DNA from: Hirundichthys speculiger
Lineage: Eukaryota > Chordata > Actinopteri > Beloniformes > Exocoetidae
Assembly: GCA_018398805.1 (NCBI GenBank)
Contig: JAGFBZ010002394.1
Location: 206,001 to 270,000 of the forward strand
Direction: 5' to 3'
Length of the DNA stretch: 64,000 bases
The notes beneath the pieces are model-generated. The model ran no database searches and had not been told where the DNA came from. It saw only the letters and a program-made list of their open reading frames with translations. Positions 24,701 through 39,900 of the stretch are shown here, in pieces. The translations under genes were made by a program, and so were the position numbers. Within the stretch, counting starts at the first letter, position 1; the number at the start of each line of letters is the position of its first letter.

Positions 24701-27700
24701 TGCTTGCTGGACTTTCTTGGGCGCCCTAGAGCCTGTTTGGCAACAACTGAACCTCTCTCCTTGAAGTTCTTAATAATTCGATAGACGGTTGACTGAGGTG
24801 CAATCTTACTCGCTGCTATAATCTTCCCTGTTAGGCCCTTTTTGTGCAATGCAATGATGGCTGCAGGTGTTTCCTTGCAGGTAACCATGGCTAACAGATG
24901 AGGAACAATGGTGTCATGCACCATCTTCCTTTGAAAGTGTCCGTTCACTCAATCATGACAGATTGATCTCCAGCTTTGTCCTCATCATCACCCACACCTG
25001 TGTTCATGTGTGTGACACCTGTGTGTCATTGTATTCATGTTAGCTGGTCCTTTTGTGGCAGGGCTGAAATGCAGTGGAAATGTGTTTTTGGTGATAAAGT
25101 TTATTCTCAAGGCAAAGAAGTACTTTGCAAATATACTGAAGGAAAAAAGAAATGCACCATTTTCGTTTTCTCAATTTTTCCAAAAATATTATAGACAGTG
25201 AAAAATTAGAGACTACAATGAGTTTAGTACAATCTTGAGTCAAAATGAAATCACTGTTTTCCTGGTTCCGGTTGATTGATTTTGATCAGCAATAACAATT
25301 GTAGTTTTGTATAATCACCTATGTCTGGGTCATGAGTAAAACTCAGAGATGAATTGGACCTGTCCTCAATTGTGCACAACCATTCCCTATAAAAAGACAC
25401 CAAACTGGATAAAAAGCACATTTGTTCACGATGCCACGACTACAGCAACCAGAGAGAGTTCGTGCCATTGGCATGCTTCAAGCTGGAAGGAGCACACGGG
25501 CTGTAGCCAGGGTGTTTGGAGTCCATCACTCTACTGTTGTACGCCTTGCTGAGCGTTTCCAGACCACTGGATCCTCCAATGACCGTCCAAGATCTGGTCG
25601 ACCACGTGTGATGCTGACCACAGTGATACTGTGATGCTTTATTGTTTGGTCATGTTATTGCTATTGAAACTGTCACAAGCATTGATTAATTGGGTCTGAA
25701 TATCAGGGACAGGTATATGGTTGATGTGCACATGTAATATTTCCATTAAAAATAAGTAACCAAAAGAAAATGTGGTAAAAAAGCAGTGGTGCGTTTCTTT
25801 TTTCCTTAAGTGTAATTACAGTTGAGCTGATCACTCCTCATAACATTCTGGAGTATATGCAAATTGCCTTTATAGAAACTAAAAGAGCAGACTTTGTGAA
25901 AATGTAATATTTGTGTCATTCTCAAAATCTTTTGACCATGACGGTAGTTTATTTTGTTCTATTTAGATCAGGTGTTTCTTTGATGTTTTATTATTTTATC
26001 AGTTACAGCTTTAATTGATTGCTGATTTCAGGGTTTTTTTTTCCAATACATTTGTTTTGAACTTGTAAAGCTCTTCAGTTAACTGAGGTTGTTTTAAACC
26101 TGCTGGAGAAATAAAGATTGACTTTGATCTTGACTTTGGTTGTTTCAGAGGACTCCTGAAGCTCTGATCTGTCGTTATTGATCAAGACTGTTTTCATTGT
26201 AGCTGGTTAGTATGTGTCCATCTGGTACATTACTGTCATAATCATCAATGATGTCATGATGGCTTTACCTGAACAGGTGATCTTCAGTGTGGTGTCAGAT
26301 TTTGTTGATTCTACACAGTCCCTCAGACCAGATCCAGACTGAATACAGTCAGTACTGATCCTCCACATAGATCTGTATGTGAACAACTGGCTCTGTTCTA
26401 CAGAAACAGCAGAACCACAGTCCAGATGTTCACACACAACAGCTGCTTCCCTCATGGTCCAACCATAGGCCTCCACTGGTCTCCAGTGGAAATACACCTC
26501 CAGTGTACCTGCACAGTGACTGGCTCCTCCCACCAACCTGAAAACATGAGGATCTGAAGACAAACCAGAATGTTGGTCAGTGAAACAAGAATCAGAAATG
26601 AAGCAGATCAAAGCTGCAGCTCCTCTTCTACCTGAGCAGGTGAGTCCAACAGCTCTTCCAGGTGAGCAGGTGTTTCTGACTGAGCCTGAGCTTCTACAGT
26701 CCAGGAGAGCAGACTCATCACCTCCACACTGGAACTCTCTGGTCCACAGTGGAGCCTCCACTTCTCCATAGAGAGCCCCCTGGAGGACTGAAGGAGGTCC
26801 ACAGCCCAGCTCCCTGCAGACCACCTCTGCATCCTGCTGGTCAAAGTCAGCTTCACACACTGAGGACCAGCTCTGGTGATACTGGTGAGACTGGTTAGAC
26901 TTCACCTCCAGTCTGCCTGAACACAGAGTGGTCCCATTCACCAACCTGACAGAGTCTGGAGACACAACAGAAGATCAAACTGAGATAAAAGACAGCAGAC
27001 ACACCAGAAGAACATGTCATCAAGCTACAATTCAGTGATTCAAACTACACCAACACAGTTCTAACAGTAGCAGAGGTAAACCTACGGGGTCACCAGGCAT
27101 GGACTGGCCATCGGGCGTACCGGGCAATGCCCGGTGGGCCGACGCACATCTGTGGGCCGGCCCAGGTCTGTCATAAAAAAAAAGTATATAGTTTTTATTG
27201 ACCGCGACGGTAACGGACTGGTAGTCGGCTCATAAAAATCTCCGAGAGGGGGGACGACGACGACACACACTCAACAAACTCAAGAAAGAGACACTGACAG
27301 CTAATCAGACAAGCGCTCCAGTGCTGCGCTGATGTGAACGCAGTATGAACGTTATTTTCTGCTGAAGGGAGGGGGTGGAGGCGGGGCAGGGCCTTGCGAA
27401 GACACGAAGTGGCCCATTGGTTGATTTTCTTGACGGACATGGGCTAGTCCAATGAAATTTCTCAGCTCTCGTTGGCCCGCCCCTCCCATCCCTCCTGACC
27501 AAATTTTGCCGTTTGGCCTGACCGGAGAGTGTGGTGGCTCGTGGATGAGTATGGAAATGGAGAAAAAAGCACAAAAGCGAAAGGGAGGAACAGAAAAGCT
27601 CAGAGAACGGAGACAAAAATAATTAAAAGTGGATGCAGCAAAATGTGCCAAAATCACGGAAATGTTTTCAACCACAAGCTCGGGGGCGGGGGCCGCGGGG

Positions 27701-27863
27701 CCGTCGGCCGCTGGGCCGTCGAGTGAACAGGTGGTTGTCGGAGAAGAAGCGGACGAGGAGAGGGAGAAGGAGGAGGAGGAGGAGGAGGAGGAGGATGAGG
27801 AGGAGAGAGATGAGACCCAGCAGCAGGGCGAGATTGAGGTCAGAATAGCTATTTGGAGGTGAT

Positions 27864-27912
<49 letters not shown>

Positions 27913-30900
27913 TTTAGTCTTTGTTGTCAAATAATGCTTTGAGTTGATTTGGTGTCCAATTTACAGTGTTAAGTGTGTTAAAATATTAGTGAAACATTGC
28001 TTTGCTGAAATGCATGATAAATGATTGGTAGACAGAAGTAACACTAGTGACACTAACACCCCTGCTTCTCTTTCTCTGTGTTTAGTCAAGCCAGAATGTT
28101 GAAATGGGAGTGGACGAGTCACAGGGAGATCAGGCAGTTTTAGACTATTTTAGCCGCCCTCATTCCACAAACAGGCAGGAATTCTTTGAGTTTCATCCTC
28201 AACAGGATGCTACAAACCCTGTCGTCCAGAGGCTCTTCAATAGAACAGATGACATGGCATGGAAATGGCTGACATACTGTGGTCAACGACACGCTTTATA
28301 TTGTTTTGTTTGCCTTGCTTTTAGCAAGCCCAATGACCAAAGTTCTTTTATTAGAGGCATGACAGACTGGAGGCATGTGCACCAAAGAGTAGAGGAGCAT
28401 GAGAGAGGCATGGCACATCGACAGTGTGCTGAATTTTTGATTTTTGATCCCCGGCGTATGGTGGGCCGCCAGGGATCAAAAATGCCCGGGCCATTTTTTG
28501 GTCCCAGTCCAGCCCTGGGGGTCACCAAAGGTCAACCAGTCAAATTGTGATTGAAAGTAGTTGGTTATTCTCTCTGACACATGTTGGAGCGTGATGCTGC
28601 CATCACAATCAAGAAGAGACCAGATTTTTCATGAAAAGGTTAAATGTGTTACTTTCATCATTTCATGTTTTCATCTTGTGTTTTCAATAACATTTAGGTT
28701 TATAGGATTTTAAAATTATTGCTTTCTGTTTTATTTACATTGGACACAATGTCCCCTTTATTGAAATAAATGTTGTATATTTAATCAAACTCTTCTGTTC
28801 ATCATCTACAGTCACTTCAACACTATTCAGGGTTTTGGGGGTCTGATGGAGCCTATTCCAGATGTGTTCAGGTGAAAGGTCAGGTAGACCCTGGAAAGGC
28901 TGCTCATCTACCTCAAGCATAGGTGTAATTTATGGGGGGGATGGGTGGGTTGCAACCCACCCAATAATTGAAACCATCCACCACAACCCCCCAATATCAT
29001 ATCATAATGATTTAAAATGAATGTTAGGTATTATAAACATGACAATGTGGTAGATTTTTTCAATGGCAGTAAAAAAGAAAAAAAGTGACCCCCCCCCCCC
29101 TCCCCCTCCTGTGATGAGATCTGGTTTTGCCCACCACGGATCTGAGATTCCCTCTCTTGTTATGTTTCAGAAGTATCTGTGGTGGTATGAGGCGAGCTGA
29201 ACGGAAGAAGAGAGGAGCTTTAGTGATCTTAGAAGGTTGAAGACTTGGCTACGTTCAACCATGACACAAAAAAAGGCAGAACCATGTTGCTGTTTGTCAT
29301 ATACATCAACATAAGTTGGACCTCTTAGACAGAAAGTCCGTGTGCAAACAGTTCTATTTCTGTTTCACAGAGGCGTAAGCAAACTTCTGGTGCTTTTGGT
29401 GGTGGTGGGAAGTGAGATAAAACACACATCAGTAAAGCAAAGAATGCAAAATATAACATTTAGTTAGCAAGTTCAAAAAATATATAGGCTCATGCAGCCT
29501 TTGTCACTCAACCCCCCAATGTTCAACTCAAAGTTACACCCTTGACCTCAGGACCACACAGAGATGAAGAATCCCACTCAGACTCACACCTTAGAGCAGT
29601 TTAGAGTCTCCACTCAGCAGTGGCGGCGCCAGAACATTTTCATTGCAGTTGCTTAGGGGTTGCTAAGCAATTGTATGGAGTTGCTGGACAATTTACTGCA
29701 ATACCAATTAAATAGCATAAATATGGATATGTATGTCCCGGCCTACTCATTCTAATCAGCGCTATCTAAAACTAGCGCGCATGCCATGAAACAGATTAAA
29801 AAAAAAATCAATTTGAAGTTCGTTATTATAATTTTACCATATAGTCATGCCGCTGTTCACAGCAGTGAGAAATGCACATTAACAGCCCAGACTACAAATC
29901 ATTTAACAATAACCTGTTCATCACATTTTAACCAGTTAATATTCACATAAGTACACATCAGAAGAGACTTACGCAGACTTACGCTTCAACAGATAGCCTC
30001 CATTTTGATGTAATTTTTCTAACGGCCCGGTTTTTTCCACAAGCTGACTTCGCGTGATCCCTGCAGGCCAGCTCTTGCGAGACGAGTCTCTCTCTCATCG
30101 TTTTTAACCGTCTTCCTTTTATTTTAATTTAAAACAAAAACACATGAAATTAATTTTAAATTAAATTGTCACAATTTTTATTTTATTTAACACGATTAAG
30201 ATTTTTTCATTCTTAATAGTCTCCATTCTTGGGGTTGCTTTGAGGTTGCTAGGCCATATTTTGGGGTTGCTATAGCAACTGCAAGCTACCCCCTAGCACC
30301 GCCCCTGCCACTCAGCCTCATGTGTGCTGTTGGACTGTGGGCTGAATCCAGATGATCTGGACAAAACCCACACAAGCAAAGAGAGAACATGGAAATCCCA
30401 GCCAGGACTGAAACCAGAACCTTCTAGTCAGTCTCACTGGCTGTTGGTCCAGCTGGATCAGGATACCTTGGTGTCTATTTGAAATATTGTTAATTTTCTC
30501 TTATTTAAATCAGGTGTTCCTTTTATGTTTTATCATTTTATCAGTTACAGCTTCAATTGATTGCTGATTTCAGGATTTTTGTTTTCCACTACATTTGTTT
30601 TGAACTTGTAAAGCTCTTCAGTTAACTGAGGTTGTTTTAAACATGCTGGTGTAAGGATCCACATCTGCCTTTTTGTGTGATTAATTTAATCCAAATACAG
30701 GAGTACAACTTCTGCCTAAGGAAAGGGCAGTGAAACTCCCAGCTGGCCTAACAACCCCCTTTGGATCAGAAGGGGGGAGTTAATGGAATAGAATTCCTTT
30801 AAACTATCTGTTTTTCATCGAAGGGTACTAAAGGTGTCAAAGCCGGCCATCAGGACTCTGCTAATAGAAGCCTCTCAAGGGCCTGTGAACTTTTACCCAG

Positions 30901-33900
30901 TTATCTGAACCTTCGGGCTAAACTCCCCCCCCACACACCTGGGCCATAAACCAGAAGATAGCCCACGTCACCATCAGAACGCTAAATCCAAAACCTTTTT
31001 AGCAGCCATATACGTCTTGATTTTGATCCATCTGGAATGCAGGTGGAGACAAAACAGACACTTAAAGTGCACTTAAAACAACGGACAGAACCATATCTCT
31101 GCCATGTTGACACTCCAGTACGAGCCAATGGACCAGCGCATGGGAGAGGCCACAACTGAGTTCCTTAACTCGGAATGTTATAACTGAATAAAGACCATGA
31201 AAAAGGGGGAAATGAACACATGAGAAAGACTGTCAAGTTGAGTTTGAAATGGTTAAATGTGTTGATAAAAATTGCTAATTATGTGAGCTTCTGATATAGT
31301 TGGCCTGTACATGAGTTATTTGTGTCGTATCATGTTAAACTAAATGTTGAGTTCTATTTGATAACTGCAGTGAAATGATCGGACCAGGCAATCTGGTCAC
31401 ATGTTGAAAATGTATCAAGAATATCACACTGGAATTCATGCATGGGTGAGGAGAATCTGCTGTGTTGGCCGGCCCGGTGGGCCGATCCCTCATTTACCTA
31501 AAACTCATGAATATTTCAGAGGTATAAAACAGGACGACAGTCTTTTTCTCTCTCTTTTTTCTCTCTTCTTTTTGTGATTACTTTTTTCTTTTTGTTGTAC
31601 TCCGCTCTCTCTCTCTGACCTCCGCAACACCGAGGAGAAGTGCACATCGCTCTTCTCTTTCTTTTTTCCTTTCTTTTCTTTTCTCTTCTCTCGGACGACA
31701 CGCTTAACTCTTTTTGTTGCTTCACTTTCTTTTTTTTTCTTAATTTGATTTTCAGTTGGCTCATTGCCAACTCTGCATTTTTTTCTCACGTTCTCAATTT
31801 TAACAGAAGCTCTGCAGTCTCGCTGCATTGACTTTTTGATAGAACAATCCTTGAATAATTTCGGCTACCCGAAGTTAGTTGTAGCTGACTTTTTGATAGC
31901 AATTTTACTTTTATAAGTTCTCCTTCACCTGTGGCGGGGAGTGTCTAAGGTACTCCCTGATTTTTGACGTTTGAAACCCTGAAACCCCATGCTTAGAACC
32001 TTTTTAGCCAAGCTGACCAAATTTTTGCATTAGTTTTAATATTTTTATTTTGTTTTATTTCGTCTTTCTTTTGGGGCTCACGTTAATTTTGACGGGCCTA
32101 CTCATAAGCCATCGATCTATTAACTGCCGATTCCCGTGACTGGGCAAAGCCGAAGTGCAGAGCCTCCCACCGAACCGATCTCTGCCGACCAGCGCCGTGT
32201 CCGGGGACACCAGAACGTCTAAGCCTGCCCGGTCGGGTTCCGAGACTCCGGAACCAACTCAACCACCAGACGAAAGGAAGGGTACCACCCGCCCGAGTCA
32301 CGCGCTACGTCCTGCGGGCAGGATCTCTTCAGCCATCGGCCTAAAGGCAGTTCCCGGAGGGCCCACTGCGAACCGTTTAAACCGACGGCCACGGACCTAG
32401 ATGCCAGAGACTCCTCACAGGGTAAGGCTGAAACGAGATAGATCAGTGTCTCCCAAGTTTTGTCTACGGCTCAGACAGATCGTGCGCCATGGACCACGTC
32501 CGGGCCCCACATCCCCATTATTCGTCAGCTAACTAGTTTGAGAATTGCCCCTTCTTTTCCTATATTCGTCCGATTAGCCATAGCAACTCCTTCAGTACCC
32601 GCCATTTTGATTTGTTATGATTTGCTTCCTTCCTTTACTCTCTGTCGTCATTTCCTGTCATGCACTATTGGAAAGAATTAAGAAACCGTTCATGTTGATG
32701 TAATGTCCTATATATAAATGCCTTATATGTTTTTGTGTTTCATGTCTGTGTCTAGATAAATGTTTAAAACTTATTGGCGACTCTGATGATTAATTTCCGC
32801 GGCCAATCAAACTCGACAAGAACCTACAGAAATAAGTGACTCATTTGCTTTCTGATTTTACCTTTTTTTTAATAAAAAAAGGTGGCACCCAGAAATTATT
32901 AAATTAGGTAAATATTAAAAATTACATGAGTCACGCTACACTGAAGAAATAACGACTGACTTTGATCTTGACTTTGGTTGTTTCAGAGGACTCCTGAAGC
33001 TCTGATCTGTCGTTATTGATCAAGACAGTCTGTTTTCATTGTAGCTGGTTAGTATGTGTCCACCTGGTACTTTACTGTCATAATCATCAATGATGTCATG
33101 ATGGCTTTACCTGAACAGGTGATCTTCAGTGTGGTGTCAGATCTTGTTGATTCTGCACAGTCCCTCAGACCAGATCCAGACTGAATACAGTCAGTACTGA
33201 TCCACCCCATAGATCTGTATGAGGACTCTCTCTGTTCTACAGAAACAGCAGAACCACAGTCCAGATGTTCACACACAACAGCTGCTTCCTTCATGGCCCA
33301 ATCAGAGCCCCACACTGGTCTCCAGTCTCCCAGTTTCACCTCCAGTGTACCTGCACAATGACTGGCTCCTCCCATCAACCTGACAGGATCTTAAGACAAA
33401 CCAGAATGTTGGTCAGTGAAACAAGAATCAGAAATGAAGCAGATCAAAGCTGCAGCTCCTCTTCTACCTGAGCAGGTGAGTCCAACAGCTCTTCCAGGTG
33501 AGCAGGTGTTTCTGACTGAGCCTGAGCTTCTACAGTCCAGGAGAGCAGACTCATCACCTCCACACTGGAACTCTCTGGTCCACAGTGGAGCCTCCACTTC
33601 TCCATAGAGAGCCCCCTGGAGGACTGAAGGAGGTCCACAGCCCAGCTCCCTGCAGACCACCTCTGCATCCTGCTGGTCAAAGTCAGCTTCACACACTGAG
33701 GACCAGCTCTGGTGATACTGGTGAGACTGGTTAGACTTCACCTCCAGTCTGCCTGAACACAGAGTGGTCCCATTCACCAACCTGACAGAGTCTGGAGACA
33801 CAACAGAAGATCAAACTGAGATAAAAGACAGCAGACACAACAGAAGAACATGTCATCAAGCTACAATTCAGTGATTCAAACTACACCAACACAGTTCCAA

Positions 33901-36900
33901 CATGAGTTCATCATCAACAACAACAGAACACATGTTGTAACAGCTCTGACTGGAGACATTTCAGCACCACATCTGGATTTAATAAAACCTCAAATCACAC
34001 AAGGATGATGTGGAAGATCTGAAGAAAAACAGAATGTGATGATTCACAAGTCTAAACAATATCTCATTCACAAAAAGCTGTAACAGTCGTAAATGTGGAA
34101 TGGCCTTTTAAGAACACTTTGGTCACCTACTGATGATGTCATCAGACCGCACCCAACAGATTAGGATGCGCGCTTGTGAATGCTGGATGGACATTTTTCG
34201 TTAAGCTCTTGCCTTCCCAAACTCATTGTGAATTTACGGGTTATGAAGCTTCAGTTTGCTCATGTATGATTGGACTGCAGCCTCTAACCGGGCTTTATTA
34301 AGGTTGCCGAGCACTGCAATAAATGTGGACCCTGTGGAAACCCCAGTACAAGTGTGTTCGTGAGTGTTCCTCAGCACCTTTACTTCACGTAACTCCTGAG
34401 CTATTCTTCATTGTCCCACACGACCCGTAAGCTGTTACAAATGGCACCTGAACGTCTTTTTTTCCTAGACCTTTTATTCCTCGACTGGTTTCTACAAGCT
34501 GTTAAGAAGAATATTCCAGCGCAAATCTGATGAGTGGAGCTGCTTCTGTCATCCTACGAGTGGAACTGCAGGCTGGCGGGGCCGCTGCAGTGAGTTGGAG
34601 ATCGCCGCCGGACCACGCGGCCCAACATCGCCGACTGCGGGAAGTACGCAGCTCTCTGAGGGAGTTTTCTGCTATGCCGGACCTGTCGCCACCACATTGC
34701 TACGACCATAAGGGATATCTGCTGTTTAAACCCCGGATTTCAAGTTCACGGTGCGGCAGCTCGGATTCATCCTCTCTCTCTCTCTCCTCTCCACTGCAGC
34801 ACTACTGCAGTCACGTCCCCTGCATTAACGCTTTAGCTGCACTGTCCTTTTTGACATGGCCTCTTTCACCGGATAAAGTGCTGGATACCGCCCATCAATT
34901 CAAGAGCCAAAGGAGTAAAAAAATTTTAAAAAAAAAGAAAGAAAGAAAAGAGAAAAAAGAACTATTGGATAATACGTTCAAAGGGTTTGTAATCTTGTGT
35001 GAAATTGCTGGTCAACTTAATTTTTTGGCCTTGCCTTCTATATAGATTGAACTGTTTGCATTCCCGGTTTACTTTAAGGGCATCATTCCAGCATTTTTGC
35101 TATTTATCAACTATTTAGCATTATAGTAGTACAGTGATTTAAAAAGTAATTTTTGCTTGAGTTAAAACAAATAATTTTTTTTTCATTCAAATCTGTGAAG
35201 TGACTCAAAGTTTGAAGTGGTTTCATACATATCTCTAAGATTTTTAGTATCTTTTGCTGTCTGTTATAAGTTTAAGGATATTTCACTTTTGATAACTATG
35301 TCATGGCCACTCATCCTGACTTTAATGATTCTGACAAAGACTATGACTTACCCTGTTTAGGTGCCCCCAGACAGACTCCTGTTAATCTTGAACTTAAAGT
35401 ACGGTGTTTACAGGCAGAAATTGACATGTTGCAGCAGTGTTTGCATGACTCCCTTGACCTCCAAAAAACATTCTGCAGCGCTGGTCCCATCAAAATAAAC
35501 CAGGGAACACAGGCCCAGCTGATCAGCCATCTCAACCATTCCCAGCTGCCTCTTCAACACCTTACATGTCTGATCCCTACAGCAGGAGGCTAGAAAACAC
35601 TGAGACGATGAGTACTCGTTTCACCCAGAACCCTGCACCTGAGACCCAGTTCCTCAGATTCAGTTGATCTTGTCAACACAACCAAAGTCCTGGCAGCTGC
35701 ACTACATCAGCCTAAACTGAAACCCCCCTGTCTTCACAAATGACGGCAAGTCAGTCAACACTTACAAGTCCTCTCTGGGTTTAACTGACACCCAAGTTCT
35801 CAGTGAACTCCCAGATTTCCTTGGTAAGGGCCCCAGGAAGTGGTTTAGCATACTTAAACCTCACATTACCACATGGTCGGAGTTTTGTGAGCTCTTTAGA
35901 ACAGTCTTTTTACTTGCTGATAACCAAGAGTGCATCTTGAGAGGCATCCTTGACTGCATCCAGCACCCTGTGGAGCCACTACCCACATTTGTTGCCCACA
36001 TGCTCAACAAATTTAAATGATTTAAACTAAGAAATCCCCCTTCAGAACAAGAACAGATTGAGCTCATTCGCAAACATACCCAAGAAAAGTACAGGGTGGC
36101 TTTGTATGGTGCACGTGTCACATCTGTCGTTGAACTGTTGCTGCCTGCACATTAACTTCATTCCATCCTCGGCCCAAACACCACTCAACGGCCCCGTTCA
36201 CAACTGAAAAGCAAAGCTGATGGAGGGCTCTACTGCTTCAGATGCTCCATGCCAGGTTGTACGTCTCGCACCTGCCCTAACTGTTCCACAAACACTGCTG
36301 GATATCAACACCCTCAACCTGCCAGTGAACCACTGCAAGCCCCCCCTTCACGACACCAGTCTGCTCCCAATCCTGCAGGTGCTGAGGGTGGCAGCTCAGT
36401 GACGGTGATGCAGCCAGGTAGGAGGAAGCAGGGAAACTTCAATGAGGGGAGGACATTTCACAGAAGCAACCCTCCCCCAGACAATAACTTCACCTCCCCC
36501 ATTCCCACATCCATCGCATGAACAGCCAACACTTAATCATGTGGAAGATGACTCTTCTCAGTCCCAGTGGAACACTCCATTCAAAGTTAAAGTGAACTTT
36601 AAAGGAGCAGCTGTGGTAGCTACACTTGACACAGGTGCCTCTCTTTCAGCAGTGAATGCAGACTTAGTCCCTGAAGTCATCCAGAACCAGTCCTTAAAGA
36701 AACCATGGACAGCCCCACCCATCAAACTGGCCAACAGCACAGCCTGTGCCCCGTTTAGCATTGTCTGGTTAACCATTGGATTTATGTGAAAAAGAGTCTT
36801 TCTGCAGTTTGTTGTGATCCATGAACTCTCTTCTCCTGTAGTTCTAGGAATGGACTTTATGATCCGTACCTCACTGACTATTCATGTTCCAACCAGAACT

Positions 36901-39900
36901 GTGCTCATCGACGACAATCCCCCCTGTCTTGACCAACCTGATGACAGTAGTTTGGAGACAGCGGACTTTGAATGCGGTACAATGATGCTTCAAGACACTT
37001 CCCAGGCCACCCTTCACGACAAAGTAGAAGTTGGTAACTTGGACAGTGTACAAAAAAATGAAATGATGAGACTGCTCGAAAGCTACAGTGATCTGTTTGA
37101 TGGTCACACTGGACACACTTCCATGGCTAAACATGTCATTGTCACCGAAAATCAAAAAAACCCATTAATCTCCCACCGTACCACAACTCACATGTCAAGA
37201 AACGCATTATTGAAGAACAAGTGCAAGATATGCTACAGCGTGGGATCATTGAACCTGCAACTAGTCCATGGGCCGCCCCCGTGTTCATCGTTACCAACCC
37301 TCCACGTTTCTGTGTCGACTTTCATGGTTTAAACCAGCTCATTATGAAAGACTCTTACCCGCTACCGTGTGTAGATGACTCTTTAGACTTCCTGCCCAGA
37401 GGAAAGTTTCTCACCACATTAGACATAGCTAGAGGATACTGGCAGGTTCCCATTGCAGAGAAGTCTAAACCAAAAACTGCATTTATCATGCAATGTGGCC
37501 TCTTTCAGTTTAAAGTCCTCCCCTTCGGCTATGCAACACCCCGGCCCGTCGACTTTTCAGAGGCTAATGAACAATGCAATGGCTGGCCTCATCTACAAGT
37601 CATGTGCAGTTTATTTAGATGACATTGTAGTAGCCTCACCCAATTTCGAACAACACTTGGCAGACCTAAAAGAGGTCCTGGACATACTTCAGTCAGCTGG
37701 CCTCTCTCTAAAACTGAGCAAGTGTCAGTTTTGCCTCAGTGATCTCACCTTCTTTGGCTACAGCATCTCCCCTTCAGGCATCCATCCTGACCCTGATAAA
37801 GTGAGAGCCGGGATGGACTTTCCAACACCAACTTCAGTGAGACACGTGTGGCAGTTTCTGGGCTTAACAGGCTACTATCGTAGCTTTGTGCAGGACTATG
37901 CACGCTATGCTGAACCACTTTTTGCCCTCACTAAAAAGGATGTTCCATTTAACTGGGACAGCAAATACCAAGCAGCCACGGACTTTCTCAAAAACTCCAT
38001 CACCTCAGCCCCTGTCCTCAAATTTCCAGACTTCACACGCCCCTTTTTCATTCGTATAGACGCAAGTAATGCTGGGCTTGGAGCTGCATTAATGCAGAGA
38101 GACAATGATGACAGAGATGTTGCTGTGGCATATGCCAGGCATGCGCTGCACAAATCAGAAAAGCCTTATTCCACTCCAGAGAAGGAATGCTTGGCTGTTA
38201 TTTGGGCTTTGGAACATTTCAGACCATATGTGGAAGGTCTTCATGTGACCATCTTCACAGGCCACAGCAGCCTCAGGTGGCTGATGTCACGTCCCAACCC
38301 TTCTGGCAGACTCGCTCAGTGGTCACTCTGCCTCCAAGACTTCAACTTCAGTGTAGTTCACAAGCCAGGTGAACGTAACAAAGTGCCTGATGCCCTTTCC
38401 AACGCCCCCTCCCAGCAGTGGACTCACCTGTTGACCTCCTACCTCAGTACTTTGTGATTGGAAGCATGGATCTCCGTGCTCTGCCTCCAGTGACACTCTC
38501 TGATCGCCCACAGATCCGCCAGCTGCAACTTGAGGACCTGGTCACTGGCATGTTACTTCATCAGTTGGAAAGTGAACAACGCAGCACAGATGAGAACAAC
38601 AATCTCAACCAGTACTCTGTTCAGGATGGCCTCCTTTATTTCAACGATCCCAAAACAAGGTGTGGCCTACATCCACTGAAACAGCTGAAACTTTTTGCCC
38701 CTTCTGCCATGCGTGGTTCTCTGCTCAAGTATTATCATGATCATCCCACAGCTGGTCACTTGGGCATTGCAAAGACTTTGGCACGGCTCAGACTCCGGTT
38801 CTTCTGGCCAAATGTGTCCTCTGATGTGAAAAAGTATGTTGTCTCCTGCACTGCTTGCCAAACCACCAAACTTAGCCAAAGAAAAACGGCTGGTCTCATG
38901 GTGCCTATTCAGCCACAAAGACCATGGGAATACACGGGTGTGGATTATGTAGGACCGCTCCCCTGCTCATCAAGTGGACATGCCTACATTCTCGTCTTTG
39001 TGGACTACTTTTCTAAGTGGGTTGAAGTGAGTGCAGTCAGAGAAGCTACCACTTAGGTTGCTGCTAAAAATTTCATCAGTGACATCTTTGCCCGACATGG
39101 TTCACCCTCCTTTCTCATCTCTGTGACACTGACCTTTTGTCAGTGAACTGTTTGAACATGTTGTGTCAGCACTGGGAACTGAACACAGACTGCTTATCAT
39201 CCCCAGACTAATTCGCACACTGAAAACTGACATCAGAGCCTATGTGGAGGACAAACACTCATCGTGGGACAAGTTTCTCCCCCAAATCTGTTTTGGCTCT
39301 GCGCACTGCCCCTCATGAGAGCACAGGCCTTAGCCCTTCTATGTTTCTGTATGGACGTGAACTGGACACTCCATTGGACCTTGTCACCCAGCCCACCTGT
39401 GATGGGCTGGATGAGCCAGAAATCCCCTACTCTGTAAACCTGAGAGCGTCGCTTCAGGAAGCACATGATCATGTGCGTGCAGTATTTTCTACAAGTCACA
39501 GATGTCAGAAACATTACTATGACTTGAGACGCCGTGACATCTCATAAGGTGGGAGATCTTGTCAGAGTAAAGACCCATCCCAGATCAGATGCACAGGCTA
39601 ACTTCACAGCTAAACTGGCTCCTCTCTACGCCGGACCCTCCCGTATCTCACGAAAGATGTCTGATGTGAACTACTTCCTCACTAGAGTGGATACTGGAGA
39701 GAACGCTGGAGTTTTTCATGTGGCAATCCTGCAGCCGTTCCACACATGGGACACAGCCTCAAATACCAAACGCACTGGACGTGTGTCACAAACAGCACAG
39801 GATACCACTGTGGAGGAGAGCAACTTGCCCCCCATACTGGAGAGTCAGGACTCCAGTGGTTCACATGTCACCAGTGTGGATGCCGCAGACATCTCCAGGA

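Noticed and set aside
27352..27930. 192-codon minus-strand ORF starting with Thr-His repeats
   Set aside because: It is a reading of the (GT)n microsatellite and the GAG-rich stretch inside the hAT element.
34530..35045. 171-codon ORF after the gypsy 5' LTR
   Set aside because: It lies in the leader before gag, is low-complexity near its end and shows no Gag features.
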